A DNA stretch of 6,272 nt from Gammaproteobacteria bacterium (lineage in GTDB: Bacteria; Pseudomonadota; Gammaproteobacteria; Steroidobacterales; Steroidobacteraceae): NCBI GenBank assembly GCA_003165495.1, contig PMMB01000098.1, positions 1 to 6,272 of the forward strand, given 5' to 3'. The notes beneath the pieces were generated by a model. That model was not told where the DNA came from, did not search any database, and saw only the letters and a list, made by a program, of their open reading frames with translations. Position numbers and translations under genes: made by a program. The first letter of the stretch is position 1, and the number at the start of each line of letters is the position of its first letter. This document shows, piece after piece, positions 1-5,949 of the stretch.

Positions 1-657
1 CCGGACATTTTGTACTACATCATCTCGGGCTCGGTCGAAGTCATGATCGAAGACGAAGATGGCAACGAAATGGTGCTCGCATACCTCAATAAGGGACAGT
101 TTTTTGGGGAAATGGGCTTGTTCTACGAGCAGCCGACCCGCAGCGCCTGGGTACGCACCCGCCAGCAGTCCGAACTCGCAGAAATGACCTATCCGCGCTT
201 TCGGCAAATCGCCGCCGAAAGCCCCGGATTGATCTTCGAGTTGGCCACGCAGTTGGCGACCCGACTCGATCGCACCAATCGCAAGTTGGGCGATCTCGCC
301 TTCGTCGACGTCACCGGTCGCGTTGCGCACGCCATCATGGATTTATGCGGCGAGCCGGATGCGATGACGCACCCCGAGGGCATGCAAATCAAAGTGAGTC
401 GGCAAGAGCTTTCCCGTCTGGTGGGCTGCTCGCGCGAGATGGCGGGACGCGTGCTCAAGGTATTGGAAGAACAAGGCCTATTGCGCGCGACCGGAAAAAC
501 CATCGTCGTGTTCAACGCCCGTCCGAAGGTCAAGACGCGGCCGTTGATTGTGCCGGTGAAAGCCGGTGCGGGCAGCGCTGCCCCTGTCGCCAAGACCACG
601 CATCCCGCATCGCACGATGAGGACGATGACGAGGACGATGAAGAGGACGACGAATAG
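1..657 (+). CDS. crp: CRP/Vfr-type cAMP-responsive transcription regulator, 5'-truncated, with acidic C-terminal tail
   Basis: This is the 3' part of a Crp/Fnr-family regulator. The frame is open from base 1, so the start lies outside the window; the first visible codon aligns with about residue 37 of E. coli CRP. The 218 visible residues hold the rest of the cyclic-nucleotide beta-roll, the dimer helix and the winged helix. The cAMP contacts are kept: Gly-Glu in FGEMG (E. coli G71/E72), Arg-Ser in TRSAW (R82/S83) and Thr in RLDRTN (T127; S128 is Asn). Xanthomonas Clp, which senses c-di-GMP, lacks this Arg-Ser pair, so a cAMP ligand is inferred. The recognition helix CSREMAGRVLK keeps Arg, Glu and Arg equivalent to R180, E181 and R185, implying a TGTGA half-site. 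The AR1 loop (AMTHPEGM) is also conserved. After the usual family end (GKTIVVFNAR) comes an extra 44 residues: a Pro/Ala/Lys linker, then an Asp/Glu-only tail. It converges on rpe, 4 bp away. Confidence 0.95.
   Translation, partial: PDILYYIISGSVEVMIEDEDGNEMVLAYLNKGQFFGEMGLFYEQPTRSAWVRTRQQSELAEMTYPRFRQIAAESPGLIFELATQLATRLDRTNRKLGDLAFVDVTGRVAHAIMDLCGEPDAMTHPEGMQIKVSRQELSRLVGCSREMAGRVLKVLEEQGLLRATGKTIVVFNARPKVKTRPLIVPVKAGAGSAAPVAKTTHPASHDEDDDEDDEEDDE
619..654 (+). repeat. Three tandem 12-bp repeats coding the acidic tail of the CRP homologue
   Basis: Three in-frame 12-bp units sit end to end: GAGGACGATGAC, GAGGACGATGAA and GAGGACGACGAA. Neighbouring units differ by one base. They encode EDDD, EDDE and EDDE and are followed directly by the TAG stop. 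Because the unit is a multiple of three, slippage or unequal exchange would change tail length without a frameshift. Confidence 0.85.
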
Positions 658-661
658 CGGC

Positions 662-1339
662 TTAAGCTGATTTGCAGCCGATCTCTATTTGCGCGCGCAT
701 GGCATTGATCGTGCTCGCGTAGTCGGCGCTGCCGAATATGGCAGAGCCGGAGACAAACGTATCCGCACCGGCCCTGGCAATCTCAGCGGCATTGTCGACT
801 TTGACGCCGCCATCGATTTCGAGACGTATATCACGCTTAGCAGCCTTGATGCGCGCCCGCGCCTCGGCGAGTTTATGTAACGCCTGCGGGATGAACTTCT
901 GACCGCCGAAGCCTGGATTGACCGACATCACCAGGATGAGATCGATCTTCTCGATGACGTAGTCCAGCCAGTTCAAAGGCGTCGCCGGATTGAACACCAG
1001 TCCCGGCTTGCACCCCGAATCCCGAATGAGTTGAATCGTCCGATCCACGTGTTGGGTCGCTTCCGGGTGAAAGCTGATGTAGCTCGCCCCTGATTTCGCG
1101 AAGTCCGGCACGAGTTGATCCACCGGCGAGATCATCAAATGCACGTCGATCGGCGCTTTGACTCCCGCCTTGCGCAACGCTTCGCAAACCAGCGGGCCGA
1201 TGGTGAGGTTGGGTACATAGTGATTATCCATGACGTCGAAGTGGATCCAGTCGGCGCCGGCGGCGAGTACCGCATTCACTTCGTCCCCCAAGCGGGCGAA
1301 ATCAGCGGACAAAATCGAGGGCGAGATAATAATCGTCAT
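662..1339 (-). CDS. rpe: Ribulose-phosphate 3-epimerase
   Basis: This cytoplasmic enzyme interconverts D-ribulose 5-phosphate and D-xylulose 5-phosphate in the pentose-phosphate pathway and, in autotrophs, the Calvin cycle. It is a TIM barrel of 225 residues, the same length as E. coli Rpe, and is nearly collinear with it. Visible signatures are SPSILSADF (residues 6-14), the metal and catalytic motif IHFDVMD (His33, Asp35), DVHLM (His67), the phosphate-loop motif NPGFGGQ (141-147), IDGGV with the second catalytic Asp176, and GSAIF (198-202). The start is the ATG at 1339: AAGGAG lies 5 nt upstream and the product begins at the family N-terminus. In-frame codons further upstream would only add residues that are coding sequence of djlA. 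It is the second gene of a djlA-rpe operon and its ribosome-binding site overlaps the djlA stop. It ends 4 bp from the crp stop with no visible terminator between them. Confidence 0.97.
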   Translation of the reverse strand: MTIIISPSILSADFARLGDEVNAVLAAGADWIHFDVMDNHYVPNLTIGPLVCEALRKAGVKAPIDVHLMISPVDQLVPDFAKSGASYISFHPEATQHVDRTIQLIRDSGCKPGLVFNPATPLNWLDYVIEKIDLILVMSVNPGFGGQKFIPQALHKLAEARARIKAAKRDIRLEIDGGVKVDNAAEIARAGADTFVSGSAIFGSADYASTINAMRAQIEIGCKSA

Positions 1340-1344
1340 CGTCA

Positions 1345-1350
1345 CTCCTT
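1345..1350 (-). promoter_or_regulatory. Shine-Dalgarno site of rpe overlapping the djlA stop codon
   Basis: On the minus strand the junction reads TGAAGGAGTGACGATG. The first TGA is the djlA stop, AAGGAG is the rpe ribosome-binding site (sharing its first A with that stop codon), and ATG is the rpe start after a 5-nt spacer. The arrangement fixes the rpe start and suggests translational coupling, since a ribosome terminating on djlA covers the rpe initiation region. Confidence 0.8.
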
Positions 1351-2168
1351 CATCGCATGCCACGCGCGGCGCGTATCCCCTCATAGGCTTCTTGGATGCG
1401 CTGAGTTTTCTCTTTCGCCACTTGCGCCATCGACTCCGGCAGACCGTTGGCCACCAGTTTATCAGGATGATGGCGGCTCATTTGGCGCCTGTAGGCCTTG
1501 GTCACTTCTTGATCGGTGATATTGGCGTCGACTTCCAGTTCCGCATAGGACTCCGCCAGCGACCCTGCGCCGGCGGCGTGGCGGCCACGACCGGTGGACG
1601 CGCCGTGCGTTCGTTGCCGCGCCCGTAACGAGGCCTCCATGTACGCAAATTCGAGGCCGGACATGCCCAACCGCTCGGCCACGCGCGTCAATATCGCCCG
1701 CGCCGGGGGCGATATCCCATCGCCGGCCAGCGCCGCACGCAATTGCAATTCCATGAAGGCACGCAACAGGTCATGGCGCTGTCCACAAGCCTCACGCAGC
1801 CGCTCGACGCCAAGCTCGGCGTCATAGGCGCTCGATTTGCCGGCCCGAAAGCAGGCGATCGCGACGCTGATCTCGCGGGCCCCCAGCTTCAGTTCGTGCA
1901 TTAGGTGCCGCGCCGCGTCGATCTCTGCCTCGCTCACCCGCCCATCGGATTTGGCGACATGACCCATCAGTTCAAACGTCGTGCGGAAGAACTCGTCGGA
2001 AATCGATATTGAGTCTGTGGCATGCCCATGCGCCTCACCGGAAGGAGTGCCAAAGCCCACGCTCTGATCGAACATATGCCCGATGATTGCGCCTATCACG
2101 GCTCCCCAGACCCTTTGAGTGATCAACAGACCGATCAGAGCCCCGAAAAATTTGCCTTTCCAACTCAT
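1350..2168 (-). CDS. djlA: DjlA-type membrane-anchored DnaJ-like co-chaperone
   Basis: DjlA is an inner-membrane J-domain protein that stimulates DnaK from the cytoplasmic face; in E. coli its overproduction activates the Rcs envelope response. The 272-residue product follows the family plan. A single glycine-rich transmembrane segment spans about residues 7-33, ending in IIGHMFDQ as in E. coli DjlA. A TerB-like helical domain (about 56-164) contains FELMGHVAKSDGRVSEAEID. A short Gly/Arg/Ala linker follows, then a C-terminal J domain (about 200-272) with the DnaK-stimulating HPD triad at 234-236 (MSRHHPDKLV). The start is the ATG at 2168: it gives the family N-terminus, an AGGT ribosome site lies 8 nt upstream, and the transmembrane segment starts right after. 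A GTG at 2216 would add 16 residues absent from the family, with its purine run directly abutting the codon. The linker is shorter than in E. coli. It is the first gene of the operon with rpe and divergent from purC. Confidence 0.93.
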   Translation of the reverse strand: MSWKGKFFGALIGLLITQRVWGAVIGAIIGHMFDQSVGFGTPSGEAHGHATDSISISDEFFRTTFELMGHVAKSDGRVSEAEIDAARHLMHELKLGAREISVAIACFRAGKSSAYDAELGVERLREACGQRHDLLRAFMELQLRAALAGDGISPPARAILTRVAERLGMSGLEFAYMEASLRARQRTHGASTGRGRHAAGAGSLAESYAELEVDANITDQEVTKAYRRQMSRHHPDKLVANGLPESMAQVAKEKTQRIQEAYEGIRAARGMR

Positions 2169-2250
2169 TCGCGTTGACCTATCCAACTTGTCCCGCCACA
2201 ATCGCCGACCTTCCACTCCTCAATGGTAGCAGTCGGCAGGCCGCGCACGC
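2169..2250. promoter_or_regulatory. Divergent intergenic region between djlA and purC
   Basis: These 82 bp separate two divergently read genes and must hold the start signals for djlA-rpe and for purC, unless those genes are read from further away. No PurR-like operator, riboswitch or clear CRP site is visible in it. I could not pick a convincing minus-strand promoter; TTGAGG at 2218-2223 (minus) resembles a -35 box but has no good -10 at 16-18 nt. Confidence 0.6.
2174..2202 (+). promoter_or_regulatory. Candidate sigma-70 promoter for purC
   Basis: TTGACC at 2174-2179 (five of six consensus bases) and CACAAT at 2197-2202 (four of six, including the important A at position 2 and T at position 6) are separated by exactly 17 nt. 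Transcription would begin near 2209, giving a leader of about 40 nt before the purC ATG. The call rests on motif match and placement only. Confidence 0.4.
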
Positions 2251-3150
2251 ATGCAACAGGTTTCGCAATCGGCACCGCTTTTTGAGTCGCATTTACGGGG
2301 CCTCAAGAAGATTCACCAAGGAAAGGTGCGTGATATCTACGACGTGGATGCGGAGCATCTGCTCATCGTCACGACCGACCGCTTGTCGGCCTTCGACGTC
2401 GTGCTGCCGGACCCCATCCCATTCAAGGGGGAAGTCCTCACGCAAATCTCATTGTTCTGGTTTGCGAAAACACAGCACTTGGTAACCAACCATCTCTCCA
2501 CGCTAAAGGTCGAGGATGTAGTCGCCGACAGCCAAGAACGCGCGCAACTGGCCGGCCGAGCCATGGTGGTGAAGAAACTAAAGCCGCTGCCCATCGAAGC
2601 GGTGGTGCGCGGTTATCTGATCGGCTCAGGCTACAAGGACTACAAACTTCACGGTTCGGTATGTGGTATTGCCTTACCCGCTGGATTGCAAATGGCGGAC
2701 CGAATGCCGGAACCCCTGTTTACTCCGGCCTCCAAAGCCCCCGCAGGTTGTCACGACGAAAACATCGATTTCGACGCCATGGTGAAAATGATCGGGCGTG
2801 AATACGCCACCGGGATTCGGCGCATCGCTCTGAAACTTTATGGTTTTGCGGCGGAGCACGCGCTTGCGAGAAATATCATCATCGCCGATACCAAATTCGA
2901 GTTCGGTGTCGACAAAGCGGGACGCCTCATTCTTATCGACGAAGCGCTGACGCCGGATTCTTCGCGTTTCTGGCCGACGGCATCGTATAAGCCGGGGATC
3001 AGCCCTGCGAGTTTCGACAAACAGTTCGTGCGCGACTATTTGGAGTCCTTGCAATGGAACAAGAAACCGCCGGCACCGCATCTGCCGCCGGATATTCTCT
3101 CGCGCACCAGCGATAACTATCGCGAGGCGCTCAGACTCCTGACTGACTGA
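2251..3150 (+). CDS. purC: Phosphoribosylaminoimidazole-succinocarboxamide (SAICAR) synthase
   Basis: PurC joins aspartate to CAIR using ATP, giving SAICAR, a late step of de novo IMP synthesis in the cytoplasm. The 299-residue product shows the family motifs in order: the ATP-loop KIHQGKVRDIYDVD (20-33), TTDRLSAFDVVLPDPIPFKG (41-60), EAVVRGYLIGSGYKDY (116-131), the SAICAR-synthetase segment LFTPASKAPAGCHDENIDF (156-174), DTKFEFGVD (213-221) and LIDEALTPDSSRFWP (228-242). It is about 60 residues longer than E. coli PurC (237) and matches the long form found in yeast and many non-enteric bacteria, with extra sequence in the 134-180 region and at the C-terminus. The start is the first plausible ATG, with a modest GCAGG site at 2236-2240, 10 nt upstream. 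It is divergent from djlA. The yihY gene follows in the same direction after 69 bp without a visible terminator, so co-transcription is possible. Confidence 0.97.
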   Translation: MQQVSQSAPLFESHLRGLKKIHQGKVRDIYDVDAEHLLIVTTDRLSAFDVVLPDPIPFKGEVLTQISLFWFAKTQHLVTNHLSTLKVEDVVADSQERAQLAGRAMVVKKLKPLPIEAVVRGYLIGSGYKDYKLHGSVCGIALPAGLQMADRMPEPLFTPASKAPAGCHDENIDFDAMVKMIGREYATGIRRIALKLYGFAAEHALARNIIIADTKFEFGVDKAGRLILIDEALTPDSSRFWPTASYKPGISPASFDKQFVRDYLESLQWNKKPPAPHLPPDILSRTSDNYREALRLLTD

Positions 3151-3219
3151 ACCCCTCGAGAGCCAAGCGACTTGCGCCGCGATCTTGCCATACCCCATCC
3201 GCCATGTAAGGCTTCGCGC

Positions 3220-4524
3220 ATGCTCAACTGGTTGGAACGTCTAGAAGACGGATTGTTTCAAAAGTCACGCAGCATGGGTCCGCCTTGGGGAGCGGCATTG
3301 CGCTGGCTGCGCTATCCCGCGGCGCTGATTCGCGACTGGTTGGGCGGCGAAATCAACATTCGGGCCATGAGTCTGGCCTACACGACTCTCCTGTCTCTCG
3401 TGCCGCTGATGGTGTTCAGCATTGCGATACTCAAAGGTCTCGGCGCGCGCGCCGACCTGGAATTCATTCTCCATGAATTCTTCCGCCCCATGGGCGGCGC
3501 GGCGAAGCAGTTGACCGAGGGCGTCATGCAATTCGTCGTGAACATGCGCGGCGAATTGCTCGGCTCGATCGGTCTGGCATTTCTCGTGTACACCGTGATC
3601 GCCACGATTCAAAAAGTCGAAGCGAGTTTCAATTTCGTATGGCGGGTCGAGCGTCCGCGAAGTTTTGGCCGCCGTTTCACCGAGTACGTGATTGTCATGA
3701 TCTTGGGGCCCATCCTGCTCGCCGTCTCGATAGGACTATTAGGGTCCGCGGAGCGCAGTCCCTTTGCGCAGTGGTTGCAGGCCGTTGCGCCGCTCGCGGG
3801 GATCTTGGGCGTTTTAGGCAAAATCGTGCCGTATGCCATCGTCACCGTCGTTTTTACGCTCATGTATTCGATTATCCCCAGCACTCATGTGCAGTTCCGC
3901 GCCGCGCTCATCGGCGGTGTGACCGCAGGCATCATTTGGGGCCTCGTCGGCAAGGTATTCACGGCCGTTATTCTGTATTCCTCGCAGATGCTGGCGGTCT
4001 ACACCGGTTTCGCCATCGTGCTGACGACGCTGATCTGGGTGTACTTGAGCTGGCTCATATTGCTCATCGGCGCGCAGCTCGCGTTCTACTTGCAATTCCC
4101 CCAATACCTGCGCCACGGCCAGGAGACCATCGAACTCACCGGTAGCGATCGCGAGCAGGTGGGTCTGTCGATCATGTATTTGATCGGCCGCGACTACGGA
4201 GCGGGCAAGAGCTATTGGAACGCCGGCCGGCTCGCGGCCGAACTCGACGTCCCAAGCATCGCCCTTGCACCCGTGCTGGCGTGCCTGGAGCGCGGTGGTT
4301 TAATCGTGGCGACCGAAAAAGAACACTTCGTTCCCGGCCGCGATCCCGAAGGCATCCTGCTGGCTGACATCCTGGATGCCGTGCGCACGCTGCAGATCGG
4401 CCGGTCGACGATCGAGGTACACCGGGTGACGACCGCGGCCCAAGTGATGCGCGAGGTGGAAGCCGCCATGCGAGAGAGGCTGGGTACCCAATCGCTCAAG
4501 GATTTGATCGCGGCCAGGACTTAA
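3220..4524 (+). CDS. YihY/BrkB (UPF0761) family inner-membrane protein with C-terminal winged-helix-like domain
   Basis: This is a polytopic membrane protein of the YihY/BrkB family. The family was once labelled ribonuclease BN, but that activity belongs to another gene (elaC/rbn), and the true role is unknown. The 434-residue product has about six hydrophobic segments near residues 48-72, 112-134, 152-175, 186-218, 226-251 and 262-292. The first carries the family hallmark RAMSLAYTTLLSLVPL. After residue 300 comes a soluble tail of about 130 residues that E. coli YihY (about 290 residues) lacks. It has helices, a likely wing (GGLIVATEKEHFVPG, 359-373) and a closing DPEGILLADILDAV stretch, resembling an Rrf2-type winged helix. 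By membrane topology the tail should be cytoplasmic. The start is the ATG at 3220, with TAAGG at 3207-3211 and an 8-nt spacer. A TTG at 3172 would add 16 uncharacteristic residues. It lies downstream of purC and converges with pmbA across 13 bp. Confidence 0.9.
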   Translation: MLNWLERLEDGLFQKSRSMGPPWGAALRWLRYPAALIRDWLGGEINIRAMSLAYTTLLSLVPLMVFSIAILKGLGARADLEFILHEFFRPMGGAAKQLTEGVMQFVVNMRGELLGSIGLAFLVYTVIATIQKVEASFNFVWRVERPRSFGRRFTEYVIVMILGPILLAVSIGLLGSAERSPFAQWLQAVAPLAGILGVLGKIVPYAIVTVVFTLMYSIIPSTHVQFRAALIGGVTAGIIWGLVGKVFTAVILYSSQMLAVYTGFAIVLTTLIWVYLSWLILLIGAQLAFYLQFPQYLRHGQETIELTGSDREQVGLSIMYLIGRDYGAGKSYWNAGRLAAELDVPSIALAPVLACLERGGLIVATEKEHFVPGRDPEGILLADILDAVRTLQIGRSTIEVHRVTTAAQVMREVEAAMRERLGTQSLKDLIAART

Positions 4525-4537
4525 GCCAAGAGCGATT

Positions 4538-5887
4538 TCATTCGCCGGCGATGGTCATTTCCTGCAGCAAGATCGACCCCACACGCGTGCCGCCGCGTGC
4601 ATCTACGTCATCACCCACGGCTGCTATGCCTTTGAGCATTTCGCGCAAGCTTCCGGCAATGGTGATCTCCGCCACCGGATACTGAATGGAACCATTCTCG
4701 ACCCAGAAACCGGTCGCGCCGCGCGAATAATCGCCGGTCACCATGTTGACGCCCTGTCCCATGAGTTCGGTCACCAAAAGCCCGGTGCCGAGCCGCGACA
4801 GCAGCGCGTCCATACCCCCGGTGAGGTTCGGCGCGACCAGGAGATTGTGAGCGCCCCCGGCGTTTCCGGTGGTCTGCATCCCAAGCTTGCGCGCCGAGTA
4901 ACTGGAAAGGATGTAGCCGGTGAGGACCCCGTCGGCGACCAACTCACGATCGCGGGTCGCAACGCCCTCGTCATCGAATGGCGCGCTGCCCATCGCCTTC
5001 GGTATGTGCGGCCGCTCGGCGATCGAGAATCCGGCGGGAAACACTTGCTGACCCAGTGAATTCAAGAGGAACGAGGATTGCCGGTACTGGCTGCTGCCGC
5101 GAATCGCGGCCACAAAATGCCCGATCAGACCGCGCGCGATTTCCGGCGCGAACAGTACCGGTGCGCGGCGCGTACCCAGTTTGCGGGGTCCCAAGCGGGC
5201 AATCGTGCGGCGTGCACTCTCGCGGCCGATGGCCTCTGCTTGCTCCAATTCGCGCCAATCGCGAGAACTGCTGTACCAGTAATCGCGCTGCATATCTTCT
5301 CCGGTACCGGCAAGCACCACGCAACTCAAGGTGTGCGAAGTGGTCGGATAGCCGCCCACGAAGCCATGGGTATTACCGTACATATGCAGCCCCTGGTGGG
5401 TGCTGAGCGATGCGCCCTCGGAATTGTTGATCCGCGCATCGAATTTGAGTGCCGCGGCCTCGCAGGATTTGGCGATCTCGATCGCACGGTCCGCGGTGAG
5501 ATTCCAAGGATGGGCCAGATCCAAGTCTTGAGCCGCGCGCGACATAAGTGCCGCGTCCGCGAGCCCCGAGCAGGCGTCTTCCGCCGTGAATCGGGCGATA
5601 CTGCAGGCCTTGGCCACCGTCGCCCGGACCGCATCCGGCGAGAAATCCGCCGTGCTGGCCGAACCCTTGCGCTGCCCAAAATAGACCGTAATTCCCATGC
5701 TGCGATCGCGCTGGTGTTCCAGGGTCTCGACCTCGCCGAGTCGCACGCCGACCGAAAGACCCGTATCCTGGCTGACGGCCACCTCGGCTTGCGAGGCGCC
5801 TCGAGCGCGTGCTTCATCAAGGGCACGCTCGATAATCGATTCCAGGTCTTCTTGGGTGAGGCGAACAGGGTTGCTAGACACAGCCAT
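4538..5887 (-). CDS. pmbA: Metalloprotease TldD/TldE partner subunit PmbA (TldE)
   Basis: PmbA/TldE pairs with TldD to form a cytoplasmic protease that, in E. coli, trims the microcin B17 leader and degrades the CcdA antitoxin. The 449-residue product aligns along its whole length with E. coli PmbA (450). Landmarks are EVAVSQDTGLSVGVR (35-49), MGITVYFGQRKGSAST (64-79), DLDLAHPW (121-128), PRKLGTRRAPVLFAPEIA (234-251), SSYSARKLGMQTTGNAGG (328-345) and TELMGQGVN through GDYSRGATGFWVENG (373-399). Where TldD has its metal motif HExxxH, this protein reads RGLIGH (252-257). The first His and the Glu are gone, as expected for the non-catalytic TldE half. The start is the ATG at 5887, with GGAG at 5894-5897 and a 6-nt spacer. 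ATGs at 5893 and 5908 lack a suitably placed ribosome site. No tldD is present in the window, so the catalytic partner must be encoded elsewhere. It is divergent from darP. Confidence 0.96.
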   Translation of the reverse strand: MAVSSNPVRLTQEDLESIIERALDEARARGASQAEVAVSQDTGLSVGVRLGEVETLEHQRDRSMGITVYFGQRKGSASTADFSPDAVRATVAKACSIARFTAEDACSGLADAALMSRAAQDLDLAHPWNLTADRAIEIAKSCEAAALKFDARINNSEGASLSTHQGLHMYGNTHGFVGGYPTTSHTLSCVVLAGTGEDMQRDYWYSSSRDWRELEQAEAIGRESARRTIARLGPRKLGTRRAPVLFAPEIARGLIGHFVAAIRGSSQYRQSSFLLNSLGQQVFPAGFSIAERPHIPKAMGSAPFDDEGVATRDRELVADGVLTGYILSSYSARKLGMQTTGNAGGAHNLLVAPNLTGGMDALLSRLGTGLLVTELMGQGVNMVTGDYSRGATGFWVENGSIQYPVAEITIAGSLREMLKGIAAVGDDVDARGGTRVGSILLQEMTIAGE

Positions 5888-5949
5888 CGACATCTCCAAA
5901 ACTCTCATTGAGGATTCCGAGCGGCGATTCTACCGGGCTGGGTGATAGC
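5888..5949. promoter_or_regulatory. Divergent intergenic region between pmbA and darP
   Basis: These 62 bp lie between two outward-facing starts and should hold promoters for both. On the minus strand TAGAAT (5927-5932) matches the -10 consensus at five of six bases and would give a leader of roughly 30 nt for pmbA, but no matching -35 box lies 16-18 nt upstream. On the plus strand TTGAGG (5908-5913) is -35-like, without a good -10. These assignments are weak. Confidence 0.4.
5894..5897 (-). promoter_or_regulatory. Shine-Dalgarno site that decides the pmbA start
   Basis: GGAG on the minus strand stands 6 nt before the ATG at 5887. It directly abuts the ATG at 5893 and lies inside any longer frame begun at 5908, whose own upstream bases contain no purine-rich site. 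This favours the 449-residue protein. Confidence 0.65.

Noticed and set aside
189..599. Minus-strand open frame opposite crp
   Set aside because: Shadow of the CRP coding frame, with low-complexity Arg/Ser/Thr/Pro content and no ribosome site or known motif.
658..680. Inverted repeat CGGCT/AGCCG at the crp-rpe junction as a terminator
   Set aside because: Only five pairs with a 13-nt loop, inside rpe coding sequence, and with no following T-run; chance is sufficient.
1340..1384. Upstream extension of rpe to 1384
   Set aside because: The added residues come from djlA coding sequence in another frame; the ATG at 1339 has an ideal AAGGAG and matches the family N-terminus.
2169..2216. Longer djlA start at the GTG at 2216
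   Set aside because: It would add 16 residues before the family N-terminus, and its GAGGA sequence directly abuts the codon with no proper spacer.
3172..3219. TTG start at 3172 for the YihY protein
   Set aside because: Rare start codon with no ribosome site, while the ATG at 3220 has TAAGG 8 nt upstream.
3918..3933. TGTGA half-site as a possible CRP operator
   Set aside because: It lies deep inside yihY and the partner half-site at the proper spacing (GCATC) does not match TCACA.
3639..4145. 168-codon plus-strand frame inside yihY
   Set aside because: It is in a different frame of a clearly coding membrane-protein gene; its His/Arg-rich translation is a shadow.
5078..5911. Long plus-strand open frame (277 codons) opposite pmbA
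   Set aside because: It lies antisense to a full-length, strongly conserved gene, has Arg/Ala-rich composition typical of a GC-rich shadow frame, and shows no recognisable family.
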